64,000 nucleotides of DNA from Aurantimonas manganoxydans SI85-9A1 (GCF_000153465.1 NZ_CH672387.1:2891903-2955902), one strand, 5' to 3'; numbered from the stretch's first letter, positions 25,476 through 34,275 are shown. A program made the numbers and translations. The notes: generated by a model not told the origin, from the letters alone.

Positions 25476-26435
25476 TTAGCGGAAGAGCGACAGCAGCGAC
25501 TGCGAGGAGGAGTTGGCGATCGACAGCGCCTGGACGCCCAGCTGCTGCTGGGTCTGCAGGGCCTTCAGCCGGGTCGACTCTTCCGTCATGTCCGCATCCA
25601 CCAGCGTGCCGACGCCCTTCTCGATGGAATCGCGCAGGTTGGAGACGAACTCCGACTGGATATCCATGCGGCTCTTGGCGGCGCCGAGGTTCGAGGCAGC
25701 CGTCGTCATCCGCTGCAGGGCATCGTCGACACCGCTGATGTAGGAGTTCAGCGTCGTCACGTCGCCGGCAGCGTCCGTCAGGGCCGAGATGTCGAGGGTC
25801 GAGACGTTGAAGCCAGCAGCGGTCTGATCGGCGAGGTAGCTGCCGTCGGCTGCGCTGTACATACCGTCGAGGATGCCGGTACCGGCGGTGGCGGCGTCCG
25901 TGGCGGCGTCGAACAGCTTGGTCTTCGAGGTGTCGACCTCGATCGTGCCGACCGAGACGGCGCCTGCACTGTCACGGTTGAAGGAGGCGACGACCGACTT
26001 GGTGGCGTTGGCCGGTGCCGTGGAATCGACCGACAGCCAGTTTTCGCCCGAGAAGGAGGCCGAGGTCGCGATCGAGGTCAACTGACCCTGCAACTCGGTG
26101 ATTTCGGACTGGATCTTGGTCTTGTCGACGCCCGGCTCGCGCGCCGCGACCAGCTTCGCCTTGATCTCGTCGACCACGTCGATGGCGGCGTTCATGCCGG
26201 TGTAGGCCGTATCGACCTTCGCCTGGCCGAGGCCGAGCGCGTCCTCGACGGCGCCGAGGGCCTTGTTGTCCGAGCGCATGGTGGTGGCAATCGACCAATA
26301 GGCGGCGTTGTCGGAGGCGGCACCGACGCGGAAGCCGGTCGAGATGCGGTTCTGGGTCTCGTCGAGGTTGCTGTTGATCATCGAGAGGCTCTGCAGAGCC
26401 GTCATCGCCGACGTATTGGTATTGATCGAGGTCAT
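25476..26435 (-). CDS. fla: Flagellin, copy 6
   Basis: A 319-residue flagellin starting MTSINTNTSAM; the longer upstream open frame covers the leader only. The central domain is expanded (KLFDAATDAATAGTGILDGM ... ADQTAAGFNVSTLDISALTD). The C-terminus is the shared type. Confidence 0.96.
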   Translation of the reverse strand: MTSINTNTSAMTALQSLSMINSNLDETQNRISTGFRVGAASDNAAYWSIATTMRSDNKALGAVEDALGLGQAKVDTAYTGMNAAIDVVDEIKAKLVAAREPGVDKTKIQSEITELQGQLTSIATSASFSGENWLSVDSTAPANATKSVVASFNRDSAGAVSVGTIEVDTSKTKLFDAATDAATAGTGILDGMYSAADGSYLADQTAAGFNVSTLDISALTDAAGDVTTLNSYISGVDDALQRMTTAASNLGAAKSRMDIQSEFVSNLRDSIEKGVGTLVDADMTEESTRLKALQTQQQLGVQALSIANSSSQSLLSLFR

Positions 26436-26595
26436 GATGGTGTCCCGTAACGCGGAAAAATGAACAGGGGGACAGTCCGGATCGGCCGGCATAACGAAAC
26501 GGCATCATGCCCGTGGCCGAAGAACAAATGGCCACCTCGCTATAGGGACACCATGCCAGTAGCTGGCTACCAAGCACCTAAGGAAGGTGGTTAAC
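26436..26595 (-). promoter_or_regulatory. Flagellin leader, copy 6
   Basis: CTAA-N9-TTAAC at 26578-26595. The hairpin at 26513-26535 is GTGGCC, 11-nt loop, GGCCAC. UGUCCC/GGGACA is retained at the start codon. Confidence 0.6.
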
Positions 26596-26697
26596 GCTTT
26601 CTGTTTCCTGCAATTTCTGAAGTGAGCCGGATTGCGGCGTTTTCCGTCACCGGGCGGCAGGCCTCCCTGCCCTGCCCGACAGAGACCGTCTGCAACG

Positions 26698-26729
26698 CAA
26701 AACGGGTCCGGCCTTGCAGCCGGACCCGT
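26698..26729 (-). terminator. Terminator of flagellin copy 7
   Basis: ACGGGTCCGGC / GCCGGACCCGT is a perfect 11-bp stem, followed by TTTTGCG in the gene direction. Confidence 0.85.
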
Positions 26730-26755
26730 CGATCTCAATGTCGAAGCGGCGTGTC

Positions 26756-27649
26756 TTAGCGGAAGAGCGCCAGCAGCGATTCCGAGGAGGAATTGGCGAT
26801 GGACAGCGCCTGGACGCCGAGCTGCTGCTGCGTCTGCAGCGCCTTCAGGCGGGTCGACTCCTCGGTCATGTCCGCATCGACCAGCGTGCCGACACCCTTC
26901 TCGATGGAGTCGCGCAGGGTCGAGACGAATTCCGACTGGATGTCGACGCGGTTTTTGGCGGCGCCCAGGTTCGAGGCGGCCGTCGTCATGGCCTGCAGCG
27001 CCTCGTCCACGTCCGAAATCATGGCGGAGACCTGAGCGTCCGTCGTCCCAGCGGTAATCGTGAAGGTGGAGACGACGGTGCCGTTGGTGCGTCCCACGTC
27101 CAGAATGCCATCGGTGTTGTCGGTATCGAACAGCTTGGTCTTGGTGGTGTCGACGCCGATGGTGCTGACCGAAACCGAGGCATCGGCCGCGCGGTTGAAC
27201 GAGGACACGATCGTCTTGGTGCCGGCCACGATGCCGGTGCCGATCGACAGCCAGTTCTCGCCCGAGAAGGAGGCCGAGGTCGCGATCGAGGTGAGCTGGC
27301 CCTGCAACTCGGTGATTTCCGCCTGGATCTTGGTCTTGTCCACGCCCGGCTCACGAGCCGCGACCAGCTTCGCCTTGATCTCGTCGACCACGTCAATGGC
27401 GGCCTTCATGCCGGTATAGGCGGTGTCCAGCTTGGCCTGGCCGAGACCGAGCGCGTCCTCGACGGCGCCGAGCGCCTTGTTATCCGAGCGCATCGTGGTG
27501 GCGATCGACCAGTAGGCGGCGTTGTCGGACGCCGCGTTGACGCGATAGCCGGTCGAGATGCGGCTCTGCGTCTCGTTGAGGTTGTTGTTGATCATCGACA
27601 GGCTCTGGAGAGCCGTCATAGCCGACACATTGGTGTTGATCGAGGTCAT
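26756..27649 (-). CDS. fla: Flagellin, copy 7
   Basis: A 297-residue flagellin. The central domain (IGTGIVAGTKTIV, GVDTTKTKLFDTDNTDGILD) is nearly that of copy 3. Small changes in otherwise invariant parts (KNRVDIQSEFVSTLRD; SSSESLLALFR) set it apart. Confidence 0.96.
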   Translation of the reverse strand: MTSINTNVSAMTALQSLSMINNNLNETQSRISTGYRVNAASDNAAYWSIATTMRSDNKALGAVEDALGLGQAKLDTAYTGMKAAIDVVDEIKAKLVAAREPGVDKTKIQAEITELQGQLTSIATSASFSGENWLSIGTGIVAGTKTIVSSFNRAADASVSVSTIGVDTTKTKLFDTDNTDGILDVGRTNGTVVSTFTITAGTTDAQVSAMISDVDEALQAMTTAASNLGAAKNRVDIQSEFVSTLRDSIEKGVGTLVDADMTEESTRLKALQTQQQLGVQALSIANSSSESLLALFR

Positions 27650-27833
27650 GATGATGTCCCGTAACGCGGAAAACTGAATGGGGGGACAGTCCGGGTTGGC
27701 CGGTATAGCGAGACGGCATCATGCCCTACGTTCCCGACCTGCAAGGTGGAACGCATCGCTATGAGCGACGACTATCGCGGCAGGCTCCTTCCGAGGCGTT
27801 AACGGTAACGCCCCGTTGTCTTTCATGGTTAAC
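27650..27833 (-). promoter_or_regulatory. Flagellin leader, copy 7 (stem fully replaced)
   Basis: The hairpin at 27728-27754 is GCGUUCC ... GGAACGU (7 pairs, one G-U), with an inner ACCU/AGGU stem. The sequence is unrelated to copies 1-6 but lies at the same place between TAGCGA and GGGCATGATGCC. The UGUCCC/GGGACA helix is kept. Upstream there are two GTTAAC elements, at 27798-27803 and 27828-27833, instead of the TTAA-N9-TTAAC form. Confidence 0.6.
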
Positions 27834-27889
27834 GGATGCTTTCGGGCCGTCTCCCCTCACCCCGGCCTGCGCAGTACTTCAGAACGCAA

Positions 27890-27913
27890 AAAGCCGCCCC
27901 GGAGGGCGGCTTT
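27890..27913 (-). terminator. Terminator of flagellin copy 8
   Basis: AAAGCCGCCC / GGGCGGCTTT (10 bp, 4-nt loop) followed by TTTTTGCG in the gene direction. It is a different hairpin from the other seven. Confidence 0.85.
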
Positions 27914-27964
27914 CGTTCGTCATACCGGCGTCCCGCCAGGGGCGCCGCCGGAGTCTTGCGTCGG

Positions 27965-28933
27965 TCAGTTCTGGAAGAGCTGCAGGATCGCCTGGCTCGA
28001 GGAATTGGCGATCGACAGCGCCTGGACGCCGAGCTGCTGCTGCGTCTGCAGCGCCTTCAGCCGGGTCGATTCCTCGGTCATGTCCGCATCCACCAGCGCG
28101 CCGATGCCCGACGAAATCGAGTCGGTGAGATTGGAGACGAAGTTCTGCTGCAGCTCGATACGCGACTTGGCGGCGCCGAGATTGGCGGCGACGTTGGTCA
28201 TGTCCTTGAGGATCGCGTCGACGACCTTGATCATCGACGAAATCTCGAGGGTGGTGGTCGTGCCGGTCAGTGCAATCTCGGTGCCGCTCGCGGCCGTGCC
28301 CGTCGCGCCGGCATCCAGCAGAACGTAGTCGGTGGCGTCGCCGATCGGAGTGCTGATGCCGTCGGCATGGTAGTTCTTGGTCAGAACACCGGTGGTCTCG
28401 TTCACCGTGCCGATCAGGGTCATCGCCGTCACGTCGACGGTGATGGTGCCGATCGAGACCGCGCCGGTGGAGTCGCGGTTGAAGGAGGCGACGATGTCCT
28501 TGGAGCCGGCAGCCACCGACGCGTCGTTCTGCAGCCAGTTCTCTCCGGAGAACGAGGCGGAGGACGCGATGCTCTGCAGCTGCTTCTTCAGCTCGCTGAT
28601 TTCCGACTGGATCTTGGTCTTGTCGACACCCGGCTCGCTGGCCGCGACCAGCTTGGCCTTGATCTCGTCGACGACGTCGATGGCGCTTTCGAGCGCGGTG
28701 TAGGCGATGTCGACCTTGGCGGCGCCAAGCCCCAGCGAATCCTCGACCGCCGACAGGGCCTTGTTGTCCGAGCGCATGGTGGTAGCGATCGACCAATAGG
28801 CGGCATTGTCCTTGGCTTCGGCAACGCGGAAGCCCGTCGAGATGCGGTTCTGGGTCGCATCCATCGAACGGTTGGTCGCCTGCAGCGTCTGCAAGGCCGC
28901 CATGGCCGCGATATTGGTATTGATGCTGGTCAT
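27965..28933 (-). CDS. fla: Flagellin, copy 8 (divergent)
   Basis: A 322-residue flagellin, the outlier of the array. The N-terminus differs (MTSINTNIAAMAALQTLQAT, RVAEAKDNAAYWSI) and the C-terminus ends QAILQLFQN. Its central domain (VTAMTLIGTVNETTGVLTKN) resembles that of copy 1. It has its own leader without the shared hairpins, a TTAA-N7-TTAA box upstream and its own terminator. It may be the ancestral or differently regulated flagellin. Confidence 0.95.
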   Translation of the reverse strand: MTSINTNIAAMAALQTLQATNRSMDATQNRISTGFRVAEAKDNAAYWSIATTMRSDNKALSAVEDSLGLGAAKVDIAYTALESAIDVVDEIKAKLVAASEPGVDKTKIQSEISELKKQLQSIASSASFSGENWLQNDASVAAGSKDIVASFNRDSTGAVSIGTITVDVTAMTLIGTVNETTGVLTKNYHADGISTPIGDATDYVLLDAGATGTAASGTEIALTGTTTTLEISSMIKVVDAILKDMTNVAANLGAAKSRIELQQNFVSNLTDSISSGIGALVDADMTEESTRLKALQTQQQLGVQALSIANSSSQAILQLFQN

Positions 28934-29027
28934 GACACTCTACCCTCGGTGCTAACTTCGCCCGCATTCCGCCGGCGACGCACGGAGGCCCGCCTGCGCT
29001 CGCCCCCATTGGTCATGAAGGTAGTTT

Positions 29028-29049
29028 GTTAACCTTAATGGGGAGTTAA
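29028..29049. promoter_or_regulatory. CtrA-like box upstream of flagellin copy 8
   Basis: TTAA at 29035-29038, seven bases, TTAA at 29046-29049, adjoining GTTAAC at 29028-29033. It is about 100 bp upstream of the copy 8 ATG. Read on the minus strand it is TTAA-ctcccca-TTAA. Confidence 0.5.
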
Positions 29050-29093
29050 GGCTGACGGCGCGGCAGGCGGGACGCGCCCGGAAAATCGCGTCG

Positions 29094-29867
29094 TCAGAAG
29101 AAGGATCGGACCAGGGATCCGACCAGCATGTTCCAGCCGTCGATCAGGATGAAGAACAGGATCTTGAACGGCAGCGAGATGATCGTCGGCGGCAGCATCA
29201 TCATGCCCATCGACATGGTCAGGGTCGCGACGATCATGTCGATCACCAGGAACGGCAGAACGATGAGGAAGCCGATCTCGAAGCCGCGGCGCAGCTCGGA
29301 GATCATGAAGGCCGGGATCAGCTCCCGCAGATCGACGTCGCGCTCGTCAGCAGCGCCCTGCTCTTCCGGCTCGACCCGCTCACGGCTGGTGGCCGCGGCG
29401 ATATCGCCGAACAAAGTCAGGTCTTCCGGCCGCACCTGCGTCAGCATGAAGTCCTTGAACGGCTCGCTGATCCGGTAGAACGCCTCCTCCTCGGTGATCT
29501 CGTTGTTCAGGAGCGGCTGCAGGCCGTCGTTCCAGGCCCGGTCGAAGGTCGGCGCCATGACGAAGAAGGTCATGAACAGCGACAGCGAGATCAGGATCAG
29601 GTTGGCCGGCGTCGTCTGAAGGCCGAGACCGGTGCGCAGGATCGACAGCGCGATGACGATGCGCGTGAAGGACGTGACCATGACCAGGAGGCCCGGCGCG
29701 ATCGACAGGATGGTGACGATGCCGAAGAGCTGGACGATGCGGCCGGACGCGGTCGAATCGCCAGCCGGCAGGAGGGCGGCGAGATCGGGCAGCCCTGAGG
29801 TCTGGGCGGTCTGTGCGAGAGCTGGTCCCGCAAAGAGCAGCGCCGCCAGAAAGAGGAGCGTTCTCAT
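29094..29867 (-). CDS. fliP: Flagellar export apparatus protein FliP
   Basis: A 257-residue inner-membrane protein. A cleavable signal (RTLLFLAALLFAGPALAQ) is followed by the FliP signature TSFTRIVIALSILRTGLGLQ and membrane helices with FEIGFLIVLPFLVIDMIVA near the C-terminus. FliP forms the export gate with FliQ and FliR, neither of which is in the window. The stop of fliL overlaps the start (ATGA). Confidence 0.96.
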   Translation of the reverse strand: MRTLLFLAALLFAGPALAQTAQTSGLPDLAALLPAGDSTASGRIVQLFGIVTILSIAPGLLVMVTSFTRIVIALSILRTGLGLQTTPANLILISLSLFMTFFVMAPTFDRAWNDGLQPLLNNEITEEEAFYRISEPFKDFMLTQVRPEDLTLFGDIAAATSRERVEPEEQGAADERDVDLRELIPAFMISELRRGFEIGFLIVLPFLVIDMIVATLTMSMGMMMLPPTIISLPFKILFFILIDGWNMLVGSLVRSFF

Positions 29868-30385
29868 TCGGCGATCATCGTCTGGATGAGGTAGTCGACA
29901 ACGGCCGGCGAGCGCAGCTTGGCGCGCTGGCGCAGATCCTCGCGCAGATGCATCAGGCCGCGGGTGCCCTCGACCTGGGACAATTGCACCGAGCGCAGGA
30001 AGGCCAGCGTGTCGGCCTCGATCTGGGCGGCCAGCACCTCGGGATCGGCCGAGCCGTCGTCGCGATAGACCAGGGCCGCCTCGACGCGAAGCCAGGTCTG
30101 GGGCGGCGAATAGATGTTGGTGAGGACCGGTTTGAGCGGCATCAGCTTGAGCGGCAGCTTCTCCGCGCTCTCGGCCAGATCGCCGGCCTCGATGTCGACG
30201 ATCTCGGCGCCAGGCGTCTCGGCTGGCGCCGTCGTGGCCGCTGCGGGTTCAGGCGAAGCGAGCATCATGCCCAGCACCGCGCCGCCGCCGCCGCCCACGA
30301 GCGTCAGTATCGCCACTGCGATCGCCGTGGGGATCAGGCCCCCTGCCTTTTCGGTCTCTTCGTCCGATGCGCCAATGCTGGCCAT
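29864..30385 (-). CDS. fliL: Flagellar basal body-associated protein FliL
   Basis: A 173-residue single-pass membrane protein. The helix at about residues 17-40 (IPTAIAVAILTLVGGGGGAV) is followed by a periplasmic stomatin-like domain (TNIYSPPQTWLRVEAALVYRD) and a C-terminus typical of FliL (LREDLRQRAKLRSPAVVDYLIQ). FliL surrounds or supports the stator. It overlaps fliP by 4 bp and starts 116 bp after flgH. Confidence 0.9.
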   Translation of the reverse strand: MASIGASDEETEKAGGLIPTAIAVAILTLVGGGGGAVLGMMLASPEPAAATTAPAETPGAEIVDIEAGDLAESAEKLPLKLMPLKPVLTNIYSPPQTWLRVEAALVYRDDGSADPEVLAAQIEADTLAFLRSVQLSQVEGTRGLMHLREDLRQRAKLRSPAVVDYLIQTMIAE

Positions 30386-30501
30386 GCGCCGAACCCTTCC
30401 GCTGTTTCGTCGACGGACGGACCCTCATGGTCCAGCCCTGCCCGACGATCGAGCGTTAGCGGTTCAGCCTGACGCGAGACTTGCCTTGACGGCAGCGTCC
30501 C

Positions 30502-31206
30502 CTACTGGATGGCGACGGCGTCGTAGATCTGCTGCCCCCAGCCGGGCTGCTGGACGTCGGTGATCCGGCCGCGGCCGCCGTAGGAAATCCGCGCCTCGGC
30601 GATCTTGTCGTAGTTGATCGTGTTGTCCGGCAGGATGTCGCGCGGCCGGATGATGCCGGCGATCGACAGCACGCGCACCTCGAAATTGACCCGCACCTCC
30701 TGCTGGCCCGAGATGAACAGATTGCCGTTCGGCAGCTTCTGGCCGACGACCGCGGCGACCGACAGGTCGATGTCCTCGGAGCGCTTGATCTTGCCCTTGC
30801 CGGTCATGTCGGAGCTGTTGTCCGAGCCGAGCTGGGCGCCGACCGTCGGCAGCGTGTACTGGCCGAGATTGCCGGCCAGATCGAGACCGGCAGCGATGCC
30901 GGACTTGCGCGAGCGTTCCGAATTGTTGTCGATCGAGGCCTGGTCGCGGATGCGGATCTTGACGGTGACGATGTCGCCCTCGCTCAGAGCCCGCGGGTCC
31001 TGGTAGAAATCGGCCCGGGCGTCGGACCACAGCGAGTGCGACGTGTGCGGCTTGCTGGCCGGGAACGACGCCGGTTGGGCGATGATTGGCGGATACTCGT
31101 AAAGCCCTGCGCCGACCGGCGAGAGCGACGGCTCGCGCAGCGCGTCGTTGCCGGCTGTCGAACAGCCGGCGAGGGCCGCGACGGCGAGAAGGATCAAGGG
31201 CTTCAC
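30502..31206 (-). CDS. flgH: Flagellar L-ring lipoprotein FlgH
   Basis: A 234-residue outer-membrane lipoprotein. The signal MKPLILLAVAALAGC ends with the lipobox LAGC. It is followed by SHSLWSDARADFYQDPRALSEGD and the C-terminal SGQQEVRVNFEVRVLSIAGI RPRDI typical of FlgH. The GTG start forms a GTGA overlap with the upstream gene. A longer frame upstream is not real; it runs through the motE-like gene. Confidence 0.95.
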   Translation of the reverse strand: MKPLILLAVAALAGCSTAGNDALREPSLSPVGAGLYEYPPIIAQPASFPASKPHTSHSLWSDARADFYQDPRALSEGDIVTVKIRIRDQASIDNNSERSRKSGIAAGLDLAGNLGQYTLPTVGAQLGSDNSSDMTGKGKIKRSEDIDLSVAAVVGQKLPNGNLFISGQQEVRVNFEVRVLSIAGIIRPRDILPDNTINYDKIAEARISYGGRGRITDVQQPGWGQQIYDAVAIQ

Positions 31207-31808
31207 GTGCGCTTCTCCGCAACCTGCTCGGCGCCCTGCGTGCTGCCGGCCGACGTCTTGGCGACGATGAGCGATGCGATCTCGGCGGCCACCTTCGGCT
31301 CCATCTCGCTGAGGATGTCGCTCGCCAGGCGCGATTTCAGGCGCACCAGCACAGACGCGGCATCGCTGCGCGAGACGATCGCAAGCTGCGACGCGGCGGC
31401 GACGGAATCCATGTTGGTGTAGATGTCGACGACGATCTTGGAGGCGTCGTCGAGGAAGCGCTGACGCTCGGCGAGCCAGGCGTTGTAGTCCTCGCGCTTG
31501 GCCTGCAATTCGTCGATCTGCTCGGAGACCGCCGCTTCCAGTTCGGTCAGCTGCTTCTGCTCGAGGGCATAGCGCGCGTCCTGGGCCTTGTCGGCGATGC
31601 TCAGGCAATAGGCCTCGACCTCCGTCGAGGGCTTGGGCGGCGTGATCACCTCCCCCTTCGGCCCGACGACCCGCACTTCCTGCGGCGGCAGTTCGTCCGG
31701 CTGCACCGGCTTCCTGGCTTCGACCGCTTGGGCCGTGCCCGCGGCAAGGGAGACGGTGAGGAACAGGGCGAGGCACCGCCAGCGGGGATGGAAAGCCTGG
31801 GTCATCAT
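31203..31808 (-). CDS. motE: MotE-like periplasmic chaperone (MgtE_N-related)
   Basis: A 201-residue exported protein with a signal peptide (LALFLTVSLAAGTAQA). A coiled coil at about residues 65-120 (ALEQKQLTELEAAVSEQIDE) is followed by a helical domain (SDAASVLVRLKSRLASDILS) similar to the MgtE N-terminal fold. The S. meliloti gene at this place, between flgI and flgH, is motE, whose product stabilises MotC in the periplasm. ATG at 31808 overlaps the flgI stop; a second ATG follows at once. The name is by synteny and domain order. Confidence 0.75.
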   Translation of the reverse strand: MMTQAFHPRWRCLALFLTVSLAAGTAQAVEARKPVQPDELPPQEVRVVGPKGEVITPPKPSTEVEAYCLSIADKAQDARYALEQKQLTELEAAVSEQIDELQAKREDYNAWLAERQRFLDDASKIVVDIYTNMDSVAAASQLAIVSRSDAASVLVRLKSRLASDILSEMEPKVAAEIASLIVAKTSAGSTQGAEQVAEKRT

Positions 31809-32989
31809 TGCACCACGAGTTCGGCCTGAAGGGCGCCGGCCGTCTTGATCGCCTGCAGGATCGCGATGATCCCGGTCGGCTTGAGTCCGATACGGTTGAG
31901 GCCGCGGACAACTGTTTCGAGATCGGCGCCGCCGACGAAGGCGAAATTGCCGCCGTCCTCGCGGGCATCGATGATGGTCTCCGACGTGACAACCGTCTGG
32001 CCGTCCGAGAGTGGGGCCGGCTGCGACACCGACGGCATCTCGCTGATCCGCACCGTCAGATTGCCGTGGGTGACGGCGACGAGGGAGATCTGCACGTCCT
32101 TGCCGATGATGACGGTGCCGGTGCGCTCGTCGATCACCACGCGGGCCGGCTGGTCCGGTGCGATCCGCAATTCGCCGATCTCGGCGATGAAGCGCGTGCT
32201 GGAAACCTCGGACGGGCGCTTGAGATGCACCGTGCGGAAATCCTCCTCGCGCGCCACCGGCTGGCCCCAGCGGCTGCGGGCATAATCGTTGATCACGTCG
32301 ACGACACGGATCGAGGTGCGGAAATCGGGATTGCGCAGCTCGATCGCCAGCTTGCCGTCGTCGTTGAAGCCGCCGGGCACTTCGCGCTCGACCAGCGCCC
32401 CGTTGGGCACGCGGCCTGTGGTCGGCACGCCCTGGGTCAGCTTCTCGCTGTCGCCTTCGGAGGCGAAGCCGCTGACGGCGAGCGAGCCTTGTGCAACCGC
32501 ATAAATCTCGCCGTCGGCGCCGTAGAGCGGCGTCATCATCAGCGTGCCGCCCATCAACGAGGTGGCGTCGCCGAGCGAGGACACGGTCACGTCGATGCGC
32601 GAGCCGGTGCCAATGAAGGCCGGCAGTTCGCTGGTCACGGTGACGGCGGCGACGTTCTTGCTGCGCGAATTCTGCGAGCGGATGTTCACGCCCATGCGGT
32701 CGAGCATCGACTGCATCGACTGTTCGGTGAAGGGCGAGTTGCGCATGGAATCGCCGGTGCCCTGCAGGCCGATGACGAGACCGTAGCCGACGAGCTGGTT
32801 GGCGCGCACGCCGCGGATGTCGACGATGTCCTTGATGCGCACGCTGCCGCGGGCGCTCGCTGCATCGCCGATGACCGGCGCCGGCAGCGACGGCACGCCG
32901 CCGCCCGAGCCGGGATAGTCGGCCGCCAGGCTGCTGTTCACCAATGCGGCGACAAGGCCGGCAACGAGGATCAGACGCTTGCGGATCAT
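31805..32989 (-). CDS. flgI: Flagellar P-ring protein FlgI
   Basis: A 394-residue periplasmic protein with a signal peptide (cleavage near SSLA-AD). FlgI signatures are VRIKDIVDIRGVRANQLVGY LVIGLQGTGD near the start and LNRIGLKPTGIIAILQAIKT AGAL at the end. It builds the ring around the rod in the peptidoglycan layer. It overlaps flgA and the motE-like gene by 4 bp each. Confidence 0.97.
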   Translation of the reverse strand: MIRKRLILVAGLVAALVNSSLAADYPGSGGGVPSLPAPVIGDAASARGSVRIKDIVDIRGVRANQLVGYGLVIGLQGTGDSMRNSPFTEQSMQSMLDRMGVNIRSQNSRSKNVAAVTVTSELPAFIGTGSRIDVTVSSLGDATSLMGGTLMMTPLYGADGEIYAVAQGSLAVSGFASEGDSEKLTQGVPTTGRVPNGALVEREVPGGFNDDGKLAIELRNPDFRTSIRVVDVINDYARSRWGQPVAREEDFRTVHLKRPSEVSSTRFIAEIGELRIAPDQPARVVIDERTGTVIIGKDVQISLVAVTHGNLTVRISEMPSVSQPAPLSDGQTVVTSETIIDAREDGGNFAFVGGADLETVVRGLNRIGLKPTGIIAILQAIKTAGALQAELVVQ

Positions 32990-33483
32990 CCCGATATCCT
33001 GATGCTTCCGTCCGCCGACACGATGCCGGAGACGATGATGCCGCTGTCAGCATTGCGGACGCGCACGGTCTCGCCGGCGCCGGCGGAGCGCAGCGCGGTG
33101 CCCTGGCCGGTGATGACGAGGCCGGCCTCGCTGTAGACCAGGGTAACGGCGGCTCCGGCGCGCACCAGATCCGGCTCCTTCAGGTCGGACAGGCGAATCG
33201 CCTTGCCCGGCAGAAGGGTACGGCGGGCAACCCGACCGACCAGCGCGCTGTCATCGACGGCGTAGAGCCCGATCTTGTCGTCCTTGACGTAGAAGGCCTT
33301 GTGGTGGAGGCCCGGCCCGGTGACGCTCTGGCCGGGATAGATGACCGTCGTCGGCACCGGCAGTTCGAGCTCGGCCGCCAGGGCCCGAACCGGAACCGAC
33401 AGGATGACGAGGGCCGCGAGCGCCAGCGCCACGGCGTAGAGTACGGCCATGACCCGGCCGGGATCGCGCGTACCGCCGCCCAT
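32986..33483 (-). CDS. flgA: P-ring assembly chaperone FlgA
   Basis: A 165-residue exported protein. The N-terminal hydrophobic signal (AVLYAVALALAALVILSV) is followed by an SAF/FlgA-type domain (VGRVARRTLLPGKAIRLSDL, DLVRAGAAVTLVYSEAGLVI). FlgA is a periplasmic chaperone for FlgI, encoded next to it. M12 (33450) is an alternative start. Confidence 0.92.
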   Translation of the reverse strand: MGGGTRDPGRVMAVLYAVALALAALVILSVPVRALAAELELPVPTTVIYPGQSVTGPGLHHKAFYVKDDKIGLYAVDDSALVGRVARRTLLPGKAIRLSDLKEPDLVRAGAAVTLVYSEAGLVITGQGTALRSAGAGETVRVRNADSGIIVSGIVSADGSIRISG

Positions 33484-33486
33484 GAT

Positions 33487-34275
33487 TCAGCGAATCCCCT
33501 TCGAGACGACGCTCGCCATCTCGTCGGCGGCCGAGATCACCTTGGAGTTCATCTCGTAGGCGCGCTGGGCCGAGATCAGCTCGGAGATTTCCTTCACCGG
33601 ATCGACGTTGGAATCTTCCAGATAGCCCTGCTGAAGGGTGGCGTAGCCCTCGTCGCCCGGCACGCCGGCCGTCGGGGCACCCGAAGCGATCGTCTCGCGG
33701 AACAGATTGCCGCCCTGCGCCGCAAGGCCGGCATTGTTGGCGAAGGTTGCGAGCGTCAGCTGGCCGAGCTCTTCCAGATCGGCAGCACCGCCGACGCGGG
33801 CGAAGACCTGGCCGCTCTCGTTGACGATGACTTCGCTGGTGTTGGCCGGCATGGTGATCGCCGGATCGACCAGCAGGCCGTCGAGGGTCACGAGCTGACC
33901 GTCGCCATTGGTGTTGAAGGCGCCGTCGCGGGTGTAGAGGATTTCGCCGCCCGGCCCCTGGACCTGGAACCAGCCTTCGCCGTTCAGGGCGAGATCGAGC
34001 TTGTTGCCGGTCTGGTTGAGCGTGCCCTGGATGTGCAGGTTGCGGATGGCTGCAAGCCGCGTACCGAGGCCGAGCTGGGCGCCCTCGGGCACCACGCCCT
34101 GCCCGCCGCGGGCCGCGACGCCCTGGGCGCGCTCGACCTGGTAGAGCAGATCGGTGAACTCGGCACGGGCCCGCTTGAAGCCGGTCGTGTTGATGTTCGC
34201 GATGTTGTTGGCAATGACCTCGACATTGGTCTGCTGCGCATTCATGCCGGTCGCGGCGATCGCAAGGGCTCGCAT
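33487..34275 (-). CDS. flgG: Flagellar distal rod protein FlgG
   Basis: A 262-residue rod protein. The N-terminus [35 protein letters not shown] and the C-terminus [34 protein letters not shown] are classic for FlgG, and the length is standard. It forms the distal rod that passes through the P and L rings. It starts 83 bp after fliE. Confidence 0.97.
   Translation of the reverse strand: MRALAIAATGMNAQQTNVEVIANNIANINTTGFKRARAEFTDLLYQVERAQGVAARGGQGVVPEGAQLGLGTRLAAIRNLHIQGTLNQTGNKLDLALNGEGWFQVQGPGGEILYTRDGAFNTNGDGQLVTLDGLLVDPAITMPANTSEVIVNESGQVFARVGGAADLEELGQLTLATFANNAGLAAQGGNLFRETIASGAPTAGVPGDEGYATLQQGYLEDSNVDPVKEISELISAQRAYEMNSKVISAADEMASVVSKGIR

Noticed and set aside
19262-28933. Regularly spaced repeats suggesting a CRISPR array or a mobile element
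   Set aside because: The repeats are ~1.2-kb flagellin units; there are no short direct repeats with unique spacers and no cas or transposase genes.
30502-31992. A 496-codon version of FlgH with a long N-terminal extension
   Set aside because: The extension is read out of frame through the motE-like gene; the lipobox MKPLILLAVAALAGC marks the true start.
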